A stretch of 64,000 nt of DNA from Brachybacterium paraconglomeratum (GCF_003994255.1 NZ_ML133851.1:248001-312000); one strand, 5' to 3'; shown: positions 1 to 8,313, counted from the first letter of the stretch. Notes: generated by a model from the letters alone, not told the origin. Program-made: numbers and translations.

Positions 1-1
1 G

Positions 2-568
2 CAGGCCGCCCCGGACGCCGCCCCCTCCTTCGCCTTCCGTCCCGGCGACGAGGCGGAGCGCGGACGTCGTGCACGCCGCCGGCGCCGACAGCAGGCCCGC
101 GCCGGGACGCGCCGCATCCCCTGGATCTCCCGCACGCTCGCCGCGCTCCTGGCGGTGACCGCCCTGGTGCTGGGCGGGCTGCTGGTGACCACCCGCGGCG
201 ATCTCGCCGAGGCCGAGGAGTTCACCGACACCTGGGCGACGCTCTCCCTCTCCCCCGAGGCGCAGCTCGTGCCCGGGCTGAGCGACAACGGCACCTGGCA
301 GGCGGTGATCGCGGAGGACGGCGTGGCGCTGCGCGCCGAGGGCGTCGCCGGCTGGGAGGGCGAGGTGCTCGAGCTGTGGGGCGAGACCGACGGGGTCGCG
401 CGGAGCCTGGGCGTGCTGGACCTCTCCCGCGACGGCGAGGTCGCGTTCACCACCGACGGGACCGCCGATCGTTTGCTGGTCACGCGGGAGATGGCGCCGG
501 GCAGCGGCTCCGGTTCCCCCTCCCCGCGAGTGGTGGCGACGCTCGACCCCGGGATCAGCGGCATCTGA
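2..568 (+). CDS. Anti-sigma factor (RskA-like) C-terminal part, 5' truncated
   Basis: The reading frame is open from the window edge, so the N-terminus lies outside. Visible: an Arg-rich cytoplasmic stretch (about residues 20-39 of the fragment), one hydrophobic membrane segment (about 44-62, ending LVTT), then an extracytoplasmic domain with the LWG...LGVLDLSRDGEVAF pattern seen in anti-sigma-K factor (RskA) C-terminal domains. Such proteins hold an ECF sigma factor at the membrane with a cytoplasmic N-terminal domain and release it after regulated proteolysis. The sigma gene would be expected just upstream, which cannot be seen. Family call rests on topology and a weak sequence resemblance only; another single-pass exported-domain protein is possible. 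Confidence 0.6.
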   Translation, partial: QAAPDAAPSFAFRPGDEAERGRRARRRRRQQARAGTRRIPWISRTLAALLAVTALVLGGLLVTTRGDLAEAEEFTDTWATLSLSPEAQLVPGLSDNGTWQAVIAEDGVALRAEGVAGWEGEVLELWGETDGVARSLGVLDLSRDGEVAFTTDGTADRLLVTREMAPGSGSGSPSPRVVATLDPGISGI

Positions 569-643
569 GCGAGGCGCTCGTCGGGCGCGGACCGCGGCCC
601 GGCGTCGGCGCCCGCTCTTCCGGCCGGCAGGGACGATGCCGGG

Positions 644-691
644 ACGACGCAAGGGGCCGATCACCTCGCGGTGATCGGCCCCTTGCGTCGT
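644..691. terminator. Perfect 22-bp inverted repeat, bidirectional terminator
   Basis: Arms 644-665 and 670-691 are exact reverse complements around a 4-base loop (tcgc). The element lies between the convergent anti-sigma gene and ettA, so it can stop transcription from both sides. No T-tract follows on either strand, as is usual in very G+C-rich actinobacteria. Confidence 0.85.
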
Positions 692-717
692 CTGGACCGG
701 TGCTCCCGGCCCGGACC

Positions 718-2400
718 TCAGTCGCGGGTCAGGCGGCGGTAGGTCACGCGGTGCGGGCGCGCGGCCTCCTCGCCCAGACGGGCGACCTTGTTCTCCTGGT
801 AGGACTCGAAGTTGCCCTCGAACCAGTACCAGTTCGCCGGGTTCTCCTCGGTGCCCTCGTAGGCGAGGATGTGGGTCGCCACGCGGTCCAGGAACCAGCG
901 GTCGTGCGAGACGACCACGGCGCAGCCGGGGAACTCCAGCAGCGCGTTCTCGAGCGAGCCGAGGGTCTGCACGTCCAGGTCGTTCGTCGGCTCGTCCAGG
1001 AGCAGCACGTTGCCGCCCTGCTTGAGGGTGAGCGCGAGGTTCAGGCGGTTGCGCTCGCCGCCGGAGAGCACTCCGGCCTTCTTCTGCTGGTCAGGGCCCT
1101 TGAAGCCGAACTGGCTGACGTAGGCGCGCGAGGGGATCTCGACCTTGCCGACCTGGATGAAGTCGAGGCCGTCGGAGACCACCTCCCACAGGTTCTTGTT
1201 CGGGTCGATGTTCTCGCGGTTCTGGTCGACGTAGCTGATCTTGACGCTCTGGCCGATCTTCAGATCGCCGCCGTCCAGCGGCTCCAGGCCCACGATGGTC
1301 TTGAACAGCGTGGTCTTGCCGACGCCGTTGGGGCCGATGACGCCCACGATGCCGTTCGGCGGCAGGGAGAAGGAGAGCCCGTCGATGAGCAGACGGTCCC
1401 CGAAGCCCTTCTTGAGGTCCTTCGCCTCGATCACTTGGTTGCCCAGCCGCGGGCCCGGCGGGATCGTGATCTCCTCGAAGTCGAGCTTGCGGGTCTTCTC
1501 GGCCTCCGCGGCCATCTCCTCGTAGCGGGCAAGACGCGCCTTGGACTTCGCCTGGCGGCCCTTGGCGTTGGAGCGGACCCAGTCCAGCTCCTCCTTGAGG
1601 CGCCTGGCGAGCTTCTGGTCCTTCTTGCCCTGGACCTGGAGGCGCTCCTCCTTCTTCTGCAGATAGGTGGAGTAGTTGCCCTCGTAGGGGTAGAGGTGGC
1701 CGCGGTCGACCTCGGCGATCCACTCGGCGACGTGGTCGAGGAAGTAGCGGTCGTGGGTGACGGCGATGACGGCGCCCTCGTACTGCTGGAGGTGCTGCTC
1801 GAGCCAGAGCACGCTCTCGGCGTCGAGGTGGTTGGTGGGCTCGTCCAGCAGCAGCAGGTCGGGCTTCTCCAGCAGCAGCTTGCACAGCGCCACGCGACGG
1901 CGCTCGCCGCCGGAGAGGTGGGTGACGGGCTCGTCGCCGGGCGGGCAGCGCAGCGCGTCCATCGCCTGCTCGAGCTGCGAGTCGAGGTCCCAGCCGTTCT
2001 GGGCGTCGATCTCGGTCTGGAGCTTGCCCATCTCCTCCATCAGCGCGTCGAAGTCCGCGTCGGGCTCGGCCATCTCCTCGCCGATGGCGTTGAAGCGCTG
2101 GACCTTCTTGAACAGCTCGCCCATGCCCTCCTGGACGTTCTCCAGGACGGTCTTGGACTCGTCCAGCGGCGGCTCCTGCAGCAGGATGCCGACGCTGTAG
2201 CCGGGGCTGAGGCGCGCCTCGCCGTTGGAGGGCTGGTCCAGGCCGGCCATGATCTTCAGGATCGTCGACTTGCCGGCGCCGTTGGGGCCGACCATGCCGA
2301 TCTTCGCGCCCGGGTAGAAGCTCATGGAGACGTCATCGAGGATGACCTTGTCGCCCACGGCCTTGCGGGCCTTGTACATCGTGTAGATGAACTCTGCCAA
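718..2400 (-). CDS. ettA: Energy-dependent translational throttle protein EttA (ABC-F ATPase)
   Basis: A 560-residue soluble protein with two ABC cassettes, close to the about 555 residues of E. coli EttA. Walker A motifs lie at 38-45 (GPNGAGKS) and 356-363 (GPNGVGKT), signatures at 162-170 (LSGGERRRV) and about 448 (LSGGERNRL), with LLLDEPTN Walker B strings after each. The charged linker at about 240-300 is the P-site tRNA interaction motif of ABC-F proteins; there are no membrane segments. The family binds the ribosomal E site and gates entry into the elongation cycle according to ATP/ADP. The start is TTG at 2400, giving the canonical MAEFIYTM N-terminus with an AAGGA ribosome site 7 nt upstream. 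Monocistronic; a -10 hexamer lies about 90 nt upstream. Confidence 0.96.
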   Translation of the reverse strand: MAEFIYTMYKARKAVGDKVILDDVSMSFYPGAKIGMVGPNGAGKSTILKIMAGLDQPSNGEARLSPGYSVGILLQEPPLDESKTVLENVQEGMGELFKKVQRFNAIGEEMAEPDADFDALMEEMGKLQTEIDAQNGWDLDSQLEQAMDALRCPPGDEPVTHLSGGERRRVALCKLLLEKPDLLLLDEPTNHLDAESVLWLEQHLQQYEGAVIAVTHDRYFLDHVAEWIAEVDRGHLYPYEGNYSTYLQKKEERLQVQGKKDQKLARRLKEELDWVRSNAKGRQAKSKARLARYEEMAAEAEKTRKLDFEEITIPPGPRLGNQVIEAKDLKKGFGDRLLIDGLSFSLPPNGIVGVIGPNGVGKTTLFKTIVGLEPLDGGDLKIGQSVKISYVDQNRENIDPNKNLWEVVSDGLDFIQVGKVEIPSRAYVSQFGFKGPDQQKKAGVLSGGERNRLNLALTLKQGGNVLLLDEPTNDLDVQTLGSLENALLEFPGCAVVVSHDRWFLDRVATHILAYEGTEENPANWYWFEGNFESYQENKVARLGEEAARPHRVTYRRLTRD

Positions 2401-2490
2401 TGTGGTGTCCTTGTCGGAGAGCGGTCGGAGTGCTGGTCTCTCACCGGCGCGCCGCAGGGCGGTGCCGCACGGGAGTCGTCGCGATGACCG

Positions 2491-2496
2491 ACTCTA
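2491..2496 (-). promoter_or_regulatory. Candidate -10 element for ettA
   Basis: TAGAGT on the minus strand, giving a 5' leader of roughly 85 nt before the ettA TTG start. No convincing -35 hexamer is visible. Confidence 0.4.
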
Positions 2497-2563
2497 CCCC
2501 GCCGGCACTCGGCGCGACCCGCCCGGGCACGGCTCGAGCCGACCCGGTGCAGATCGATCCGGG

Positions 2564-3256
2564 TCAGTCCGTCGGGACGCCGCGCTCGGCGAGCACCCGC
2601 CGGGCGATGCTCACGCCGGGCTCGGCGCCCTCGGGGTGCGGATCGCCGTTACGGGGCCAGAGATGCGCGTCGATGCCGAGCGACCGTGCGGCCTCGACGT
2701 TCTCCGCGCGGTCGTCGAAGAAGATCACCGCCGAGGGGAGCCGCACTCCCCCGGTCTCGTGCGCCAGCACGTCGAGCAGGACCTCGTAGATCTCGCGCTC
2801 GGGCTTCACGGTGCGCTCCTCGGCGGAGATCACCGCGAGGGTGAAGGCCTCGAACCAGTCGGCCTTCCGCACCGCCTCGCCGAAGGCGGCCGAGGCGTTG
2901 GACAGCAGCGCCATGCGCACGTCGTTGCGGGCGAGGTCGTGCAGCAGCGCGCGGGAATCGGGCTCCAGGCGCAGGAAGTAGCGGTTGTCGGCGTCCTGCA
3001 GCTCGTCGATCTCCGCAGCGGAGAGCTCCTCCACGCCGGCGGCGCGGGCGACCGCGCCCCAGTACTCGGCAGGGCTCGTGCGGCCGGCGTCGTAGTCGCC
3101 GCGCTCGGTCCACAGCGCCTCGCCGACGGCCCCGGCGTCCCCGCCGAGCAGCGCGTGGATGTCGGGGACCGGGTCGTGGCCGGCGCTCAGCACGCCGCCG
3201 AAGTCGAAGACGACGGTGGGGCGCTGCGGGGCGCGTCGGCGGTTCTTCTTGCTCAT
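2564..3256 (-). CDS. HAD-superfamily hydrolase (subfamily IA-like)
   Basis: A 230-residue HAD protein. Motif I is VFDFGGVL with nucleophile Asp18; the usual second Asp (general acid/base, nucleophile+2) is Gly20, as in YihX-like members. Motif II is LLSNAS, motif III Lys is in VKPEREIY and motif IV is FFDDRAENVEAA. The basic N-terminus (KKNRRR) precedes the domain. Substrate cannot be told; YihX-type members dephosphorylate sugar phosphates. It overlaps the upstream protease gene by 4 bases (ATGA, 3253-3256), so the two are translationally coupled and probably one operon. Confidence 0.85.
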   Translation of the reverse strand: MSKKNRRRAPQRPTVVFDFGGVLSAGHDPVPDIHALLGGDAGAVGEALWTERGDYDAGRTSPAEYWGAVARAAGVEELSAAEIDELQDADNRYFLRLEPDSRALLHDLARNDVRMALLSNASAAFGEAVRKADWFEAFTLAVISAEERTVKPEREIYEVLLDVLAHETGGVRLPSAVIFFDDRAENVEAARSLGIDAHLWPRNGDPHPEGAEPGVSIARRVLAERGVPTD

Positions 3257-4383
3257 GGGGTCACGTCCTCACAGGTGGGGAGTCCTTCGACGGTGCCGGT
3301 CTCGGCGATGGTGGTCGTCGCCTCGAGGGCCTCCTCGAAGGTGCCGACGGCGACGACCTCGAGGCCGTCGGGCTCGTAGCCGACGACCTCCTCGCAGTTC
3401 GCGGAGGGGGCCAGGAAGAACTCGGCGTCGGACTCCTCCGCGCCGACCATCTTCTGGCGGATCCCGCCGATGGAGCCGACGGTGCCGTCCTCGGCGATGG
3501 TGCCGGTCCCGGCGATGGCGTGCCCGCCGGTGAGGGCCCCCTCGGTCAGCTCGTCGTAGACGGACAGGGAGAAGATCAGCCCCGCGCTCGGGCCGCCGAC
3601 GTCGCCGACGGCGATGTCGATGTCGAGCGGGAACTCGTGGCCCTCGGCGAGGATCACCCCCATCCGCGACGTGCCGTCGACGAGCTCGGTGGGGACCTGG
3701 AGGTCCTTCTCCTCGCCGTCGCGGCGCACGGTCATCTCCACGTCCTCGCCCTCGGGGACGGAGGCGATGAGGTCGCGATAGCCCTGCACGTCGCCGGCGG
3801 TCCGCCCGCCGACGGAGACGATCACGTCGCCGCCCTCGAGGGTGCCGGCCGCGGCGCCGTCCTCCTGGACGCCCGCGATCATCACGACGTCGCGGTACTC
3901 GATGTCGAGCTCGTCCAGGGCGACCGCGACGGCGTCCTGCTGGGAGGTGCTCATCGCGGCGGTGTTGGTCAGGGTGGTCTGCTCACGGGTCTGCCCGTCG
4001 GGGAATACCGCCTCGCGCGGCAGCACCATCTTGGAGCGGTCGAACCAGGCGGCGACGACCTCGACGGGGGTCACCCGGTAGCCGGGCCCGCCGTCGACGG
4101 AGACCGTGGTCATCATGAGCGAGCCGTCGGTGGGGTGGGTCTCGGCGCCGTCGATGACGAGGATCTCCTCGTCCTCCCACTCGCCGAGCACGTCGATGGC
4201 GGGGCCGGGCCGCTCGATGACGTAGGGCACGGGGAGCAGGGAGCCGCCGAGGATCATCGCGCACAGCAGCACGAGCATCGTCAGGGCGAGCCGGGGCCGG
4301 GCGAGCTGCGCGTCGTCGATCGCGCGCGCGGCCGCCGCGCGCACCCCACGGCGGCGGGCAGGGGGCGTGGGGTCGTCGGTCAC
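3253..4383 (-). CDS. YlbL-family membrane protease (PDZ plus Lon-type S16 domain)
   Basis: 376 residues from GTG 4383. A single membrane anchor lies at 31-50, a PDZ domain at about 165-235 (VIVSVGGR) and a Lon-type proteolytic domain at about 245-345 with the Ser266 nucleophile in GGPSAG and Lys311 in IRQKM forming the Ser-Lys dyad. The Bacillus YlbL and M. tuberculosis Rv3194c relatives are membrane-anchored proteases; YlbL of Bacillus degrades a DNA-damage checkpoint protein. An ATG at 4392 would overlap the apparent -10 element, so I prefer the GTG start of a leaderless mRNA. It is divergent from the DUF2342 gene and followed by the HAD gene in the same operon. Confidence 0.9.
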   Translation of the reverse strand: MTDDPTPPARRRGVRAAAARAIDDAQLARPRLALTMLVLLCAMILGGSLLPVPYVIERPGPAIDVLGEWEDEEILVIDGAETHPTDGSLMMTTVSVDGGPGYRVTPVEVVAAWFDRSKMVLPREAVFPDGQTREQTTLTNTAAMSTSQQDAVAVALDELDIEYRDVVMIAGVQEDGAAAGTLEGGDVIVSVGGRTAGDVQGYRDLIASVPEGEDVEMTVRRDGEEKDLQVPTELVDGTSRMGVILAEGHEFPLDIDIAVGDVGGPSAGLIFSLSVYDELTEGALTGGHAIAGTGTIAEDGTVGSIGGIRQKMVGAEESDAEFFLAPSANCEEVVGYEPDGLEVVAVGTFEEALEATTTIAETGTVEGLPTCEDVTP

Positions 4384-4390
4384 CCGGCCC

Positions 4391-4396
4391 ATTGTG
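4391..4396 (-). promoter_or_regulatory. -10-like hexamer, leaderless start of the YlbL-type gene
   Basis: CACAAT ends 7 nt before the GTG at 4383; the alternative ATG (4392) lies inside it, which argues for the GTG. Confidence 0.5.
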
Positions 4397-4475
4397 CCGC
4401 ACCGGGCGGGACGGTCAGCGCGCTGCCGGGGTGCGGTCGGTACCCTGGGGACCCCACGGACCGCAGGAGGTGGCC

Positions 4476-6089
4476 ATGAGCGATGCCCCGATCCCGGGTG
4501 GACCCGGTGACATGGACGAGGAGGCGCTGAAGCGCTTTCTGAAGGAGACCTTCGGGGACGCGCTCCCCGAGGGAGCGCTGGACGGGCTGGACCTCTCCGC
4601 CCTCGCGCAGCAGGCGAACCTCCCCCAGGACCCCGCGCAGCTGCGCGCGGCCGCCGCCCAGATGCAGCACCTCTTCGCCGCCCAGGGCGACAGCCCCGTG
4701 AACTGGCAGATGGCGGAGGACCTCGCGCGTCGCACCGCCGCCGGCCAGGTGACCCTGCCGGGAGTCGAGACGCCGTCCGGCACACCGGGCGATCCGAGCC
4801 CGTCGGCCGAGCAGGTCGCCGAGCTGCGCCAGGCGGCGCAGGTCGCGCGGCTCTGGCTGGACCCGGTGCTCGCGATCGACGTGCCCACCGCGGAGCTGCA
4901 GGTGTACAGCCGCGGCACCTGGCTCGCGCGCACCCTGCCGCGCTGGAAGCCGATCGTGGAGCCGGTCGCGAAGTACATGGCCGGCGCCATCGGCGAGGCG
5001 ATCAGCGCGCAGATGGGGCAGATGGGCGATCTCGGCGCGATGGGCGCGGCCGGGATGCAGATGCCCGGCGGCGGCGATCCGGCCGGGATGATGGAGCGCA
5101 TCGGCGGGACGATGTTCGGCGTCCAGTTCGGCCACGCGATCGGGGCGCTGGCCCGGGAGATCTCCGGCACCACGGACCTGGGGCTGCCGCTCGGCCGCGA
5201 CGGCGAGCCGGCGCTGGTCGCCGCGAACGTCGAGGACCTCATCTCCGCGCACTCCCTCGACCCGGCGGCGACGCGGATCTTCCTCGCCTCCCGCGAGATC
5301 GCGCACACCGCCCTGTTCACCGCCGCGCCGTGGCTGGGCCGCGCCCTGTTCTCCGCGATCGAGGACTACTCCCGCGGGATCACCCTGGATCTCGACGCGC
5401 TCGACGAGATGGTGCGGGACCTGGACCTCTCGGACCCGCAGTCGATGCAGGCGCGCCGGCCCGAGGAGATGTTCGTCTTCACGCGCCGCGCCTCGCAGGA
5501 GCGTGCCCTCGAGGAGCTCGCGACCACCCTCGCACTGATCGAGGCGTGGGTCGACCACGTCACCACCAAGGCGCTGACCGGCAAGCTGCCGGACCTCGAG
5601 GCGCTGCGCGAGGTGCTGCGCCGCCGCCGCGCGGCCGGCAGCCCGGCAGAGCAGATGCTCTCGAAGACCATCGGCATCGAGATGCGGCCGCGCCGCGTGC
5701 GCGAGGCGCTGTCCTGGTGGGAGTCCGTGCTGGCCACCGAGGGCGAGACCGGCCGCGAGGCGAAGTGGGACCACCCCGACCTGCTGCCCACGGCGGAGGT
5801 GCTCTCGGGCACGCCGCAGGCGCCGAGGACCGATGCCGCCGCCCCGGCGGAGGGCGCGGAGGAGCTCGCCGACGTCACCATCCCCGTCGACTTCGACGCG
5901 GAGCTCGAGAAGCTGCTGTCCGGCGAGGGCGTGGACGACGCGCCCCGCGAGGACGAGCAGGGCCGGCTGCGCGAGGACGACGAGGACCCGGGCGACGGAG
6001 GCACCGACGACGGAGGTTCGGACAGCGGCGACTCCGACGGGTCCGGCACCGACCAGGACGGGAACGGCCCGGCGGGCGATGCCCGCTGA
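4476..6089 (+). CDS. Zinc-dependent metalloprotease-family protein (DUF2342)
   Basis: 537 residues; ATG 4476 has a strong GGAGG site 5 nt upstream and a TACCCT -10-like hexamer at 4441-4446. It matches the actinobacterial DUF2342/zincin-like family (Rv3195 relatives), sometimes named zinc-dependent metalloprotease or F420-biosynthesis-associated. A Gly/Met-rich segment lies at about 177-210. The zincin-like position reads REIAH (273-277), not a canonical HExxH, so peptidase activity is unproven. The C-terminus from about 475 is an acidic, disordered Asp/Gly/Ser tail. No membrane segment. Neighbours match the conserved actinobacterial pairing with the divergent YlbL-type protease gene. Overlaps the next gene by 11 bases. 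Confidence 0.85.
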   Translation: MSDAPIPGGPGDMDEEALKRFLKETFGDALPEGALDGLDLSALAQQANLPQDPAQLRAAAAQMQHLFAAQGDSPVNWQMAEDLARRTAAGQVTLPGVETPSGTPGDPSPSAEQVAELRQAAQVARLWLDPVLAIDVPTAELQVYSRGTWLARTLPRWKPIVEPVAKYMAGAIGEAISAQMGQMGDLGAMGAAGMQMPGGGDPAGMMERIGGTMFGVQFGHAIGALAREISGTTDLGLPLGRDGEPALVAANVEDLISAHSLDPAATRIFLASREIAHTALFTAAPWLGRALFSAIEDYSRGITLDLDALDEMVRDLDLSDPQSMQARRPEEMFVFTRRASQERALEELATTLALIEAWVDHVTTKALTGKLPDLEALREVLRRRRAAGSPAEQMLSKTIGIEMRPRRVREALSWWESVLATEGETGREAKWDHPDLLPTAEVLSGTPQAPRTDAAAPAEGAEELADVTIPVDFDAELEKLLSGEGVDDAPREDEQGRLREDDEDPGDGGTDDGGSDSGDSDGSGTDQDGNGPAGDAR

Positions 6090-6771
6090 GGTGGACGACG
6101 GCACCGCGGACGCCTCGCCGGTGGCGGACGGGGCTCCTGCCGCCGAGCCGCCCGTGAGCGCCCCGACGTCGTCGGCCGCGCCCGAGCCGGCGGCGGCAGA
6201 GCTCGCCCTCGCGCTCGAGGGCGCGGCCTCGACGCCCGACCTCGCCCGGGAGTTCCTCGACCTGCTGACGGGCGTGCCGCGCGCCCTGTATCGCGACGGC
6301 GGGCCGCGCCATCTCACCGCGAGCGCGATCGTGACCGATGCGCCGGGCGAGCACGTGGCGCTCGTCTGGCATCTCAAGGGCCGCTTCTGGGTCCAGCCCG
6401 GCGGTCATCTCGAGGACGGCGAGACGAGCCTCGAGCAGGCGGCGCGGCGCGAGGTCGCCGAGGAGATCGGCCTGTCAGGACTCGAGCGCGTCGGCGAGGG
6501 CCCGGCGATGCTCCACCGTCACGGGCTGGACGCCGCCTTCGGCCGCTGCCAGGAGCACTGGGACGTGCAGTACCTGCTGCGCGCCCCGCGCCCGGCCGCC
6601 GAGATGCCGCTCACGGCGAGCGAGGAGTCGGGGGACGTGAAGTGGTTCCCCTGGCCAGCGCGCTCGCCCCTGGCGGGCTCAGCAGCGAAGCTTCTGCCGG
6701 AGGGCGTGGTCCCGGACCTGCCCGCCGCGCTGGATGCCCTCGCGGAGCGCTTCGCGACGCTGCTGCGCTGA
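6079..6771 (+). CDS. Nudix hydrolase
   Basis: 230 residues. The Nudix box is complete at about 109-131: GGHLEDGETS then REVAEEIGL, matching GX5EX7REUXEEXGU. The first 40 residues are Ala/Pro-rich and low complexity. ATG 6079 lies 11 bases inside the upstream gene, which suggests translational coupling. Substrate is unknown; such enzymes cleave nucleoside diphosphates linked to another moiety. Longer in-frame starts upstream are inside the DUF2342 gene and were not used. Confidence 0.88.
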   Translation: MPAEVDDGTADASPVADGAPAAEPPVSAPTSSAAPEPAAAELALALEGAASTPDLAREFLDLLTGVPRALYRDGGPRHLTASAIVTDAPGEHVALVWHLKGRFWVQPGGHLEDGETSLEQAARREVAEEIGLSGLERVGEGPAMLHRHGLDAAFGRCQEHWDVQYLLRAPRPAAEMPLTASEESGDVKWFPWPARSPLAGSAAKLLPEGVVPDLPAALDALAERFATLLR

Positions 6772-6862
6772 GCTCCTGCGCTGAGCTCCAGCGCCGAGCG
6801 GTCCGGCGCCGTCCTGTGCTCGACGGCCTCCGCGCGCGCAGCCCCGCCCGCCCCGGCCGCGC

Positions 6863-7453
6863 TCAGGACTCCCCGGCGGCCTCCTCGACGTCGTCGCCGT
6901 CCAGCGGCGGCATGTTCTTCGCCCAGGAGACCCCGTCGAGGAATCCCTGCGCCTTCTCCGCCTGCGGGTAGGCGGCCATGAGGGCCTTGAACTCGGGCCC
7001 GTGGCCGGGCACGAGCAGGTGCACCAGCTCGTGCATCATCACCGAGCGCACCACGTAGTCCGGCATGCCCTGCAGGTGGTGCGAGAGCCGGATCGTGCCG
7101 TCGGCCGGGGTGCACGAGCCCCAGCGGGTGTTCTGGCGTGTGGACCACGTCACCGAGGCGGGGTGGGCCCGGCCACCGAGATGAGCTTCACTGACCTCGC
7201 GCGCCATCCCCATCAGCTCTGCATCGCTGCGCCTCGCGGGGGTGCTGCGCGCCTCCCGCGCGACCATCTGGTCGACCATCTTCCGTGCCCAGTCCCGCTC
7301 CTGGCGGGCGCTGAAGGAGGCGGGGATCGCGACCACGATGTCGCCGTCGCGCCTCGTGATGGACACGGTGCGGCGCCGGCGTGCGCTGCGCCGCACGAGC
7401 ACCCGCTCGCCGCGGGGCCCGCTCAGCTGCTCATGGTGGACCAGATCATTCAT
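6863..7453 (-). CDS. YgjP-like (DUF45) zinc metallopeptidase
   Basis: 196 residues. The metal site is HELVH at 141-145 with a third ligand His151 in GHGPEF; the preceding WSTRQNTRWGSC string is typical of the YgjP/WLM-like family. No signal peptide or membrane segment, so cytoplasmic. Biological substrate unknown. Start ATG 7453 is supported by a -10 hexamer ending 6 nt upstream. The open frame continues upstream through a Cys-containing stretch, but that part lies over the promoter and DnaA-box-like sites and is not counted as protein. Confidence 0.88.
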   Translation of the reverse strand: MNDLVHHEQLSGPRGERVLVRRSARRRRTVSITRRDGDIVVAIPASFSARQERDWARKMVDQMVAREARSTPARRSDAELMGMAREVSEAHLGGRAHPASVTWSTRQNTRWGSCTPADGTIRLSHHLQGMPDYVVRSVMMHELVHLLVPGHGPEFKALMAAYPQAEKAQGFLDGVSWAKNMPPLDGDDVEEAAGES

Positions 7454-7459
7454 GGGGCA

Positions 7460-7465
7460 AGCCTG
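7460..7465 (-). promoter_or_regulatory. -10-like hexamer for the YgjP-type gene
   Basis: CAGGCT on the minus strand ends 6 nt before ATG 7453, the spacing expected of a leaderless transcript. Confidence 0.4.
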
Positions 7466-7489
7466 GCACGCTCGGCAGGCGAAGTTTTT

Positions 7490-7614
7490 TCGTCCACAGC
7501 TGTGCACTGCGAACCGGCCGGTCAGAACGTCGTGACCGGGGACGATGACGGTTCCTCCACAGTGTTCACACCGGGTGGGGCCGGCTGTCCACAGGATGGG
7601 GCCGGTTGTCCACA
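7490..7614 (+). promoter_or_regulatory. Cluster of DnaA-box-like nonamers
   Basis: Four same-orientation nonamers share the core TCCACA: 7490-7498, 7553-7561, 7585-7593 and 7606-7614. The last is TTGTCCACA, the actinobacterial DnaA-box consensus; the first and third each differ at one position and the second at two. They sit just upstream of the YgjP-type gene. No dnaA/dnaN genes are near, so this is not obviously the origin. Confidence 0.4.
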
Positions 7615-8005
7615 GTCGGTCCCCGGTCCGTCTTTGACCCGCCCGGTCCGCAGGGGCTAGGTTTCCCTGCACGTAGGACCCCGGGATAACTAGCAGGACG
7701 CACACGGGGAAGGTGCGCGTGGTGCTGAGCGCCCCCGGGGTCCTACGGCCCAGGTCGGCCTCACGCTGCCGTCGGGCCGCCGATATCGGCTCGTCGTGCG
7801 CACTTCCTCGGCTCCCCCGGAGCCCCCAGTCTCCCGAAGCGCACGACGGGCCGGTCAGATCGGATCACTCCTCTTCTGCGCCGCGCCGCGGCCGTTCCTG
7901 ATTCGTGCGCATGTGCGCCCCCCGCTACAGTGGTCCGGTCCCGGTCCGCGGCGAGAGTCGTGCGCCGGTGAATGTTCATCACTCACGAACCCACGAGGAG
8001 CGGAT
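7615..8005. other. Intergenic region with nested inverted repeat
   Basis: No supportable gene is present. An inverted repeat pairs 7792-7800 with 7840-7848 (cgtcgtgcg / cgcacgacg) and encloses a smaller GGCTCC/GGAGCC hairpin near 7810-7825. TACAGT at 7926-7931 is the likely -10 of the following small gene. Confidence 0.4.
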
Positions 8006-8164
8006 ATGGCCGACGAGACCTATGCCGGAGAGTTCTACTGCGTCAAGTGCCGCGAGAAGCGGGAGGCCGAGGGCAACGTCGTCGTCTCCAACGGTCGTCG
8101 CATGGCCAAGGCCGTGTGCCCGGAGTGCGGCACCAAGCTGAACCGGATCCTCGGCAAGGCCTGA
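8006..8164 (+). CDS. DUF5679 small zinc-ribbon-like protein
   Basis: 52 residues with two CxxC knuckles, CVKC near residue 12 and CPEC near residue 38, matching actinobacterial DUF5679 proteins; probably binds one zinc. Function unknown. ATG 8006 has a GAGGAG site 5 nt upstream. The TGA stop (8162-8164) falls inside a structured repeat element (8161-8234), the same arrangement as at the MHS transporter gene near 58.5 kb. Confidence 0.88.
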   Translation: MADETYAGEFYCVKCREKREAEGNVVVSNGRRMAKAVCPECGTKLNRILGKA

Positions 8165-8234
8165 TCGACGTACTGCGAGGCACGAGCGGTAGGAGATCAG
8201 GCAGCGAACACTGCTGATCGACGTACTGCGAGGC
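8161..8234 (+). repeat. Structured intergenic repeat, 1 full and 1 truncated unit
   Basis: The first unit (8161-8200) can fold with an outer stem CTGATC/GATCAG and an inner stem TACTGC/GCGGTA around a 9-base loop. After a 13-base spacer a second copy starts at 8214 and is cut short at 8234. The same unit occurs twice on the opposite strand at 58389-58482. The stop codon of the DUF5679 gene lies in the outer stem. Confidence 0.75.
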
Positions 8235-8251
8235 TGTGCCTCCACAGACCG

Positions 8252-8286
8252 CGAAGGGCGGGGCACCATCGGTGCCCCGCCCTTCG
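8252..8286. terminator. 16-bp perfect hairpin terminator
   Basis: Arms 8252-8267 and 8271-8286 are exact complements around a 3-base loop. It lies between the convergent DUF5679 and whiB7 genes and can serve both. Confidence 0.85.
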
Positions 8287-8313
8287 TCGTCCCCTCGCCC
8301 GTCGCGGGCGCGC

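Noticed and set aside
376..2487. 703-codon open frame antisense to ettA
   Set aside because: Shadow of third-position G+C bias; the peptide is Leu/Val/Gly repeats without domain logic, and ettA on the other strand is unambiguous.
7454..7705. Cys-containing N-terminal extension of the YgjP-like protein
   Set aside because: No start with ribosome site; lies over the -10 hexamer and the DnaA-box-like cluster.
7713..7901. 62-codon ORF in the intergenic region
   Set aside because: No ribosome site, Arg/Ser-rich composition, overlaps an inverted repeat; nothing recognisable.
8161..8234. IS element or CRISPR array
   Set aside because: Units are hairpins with no spacers of constant length, no cas genes and no transposase nearby.
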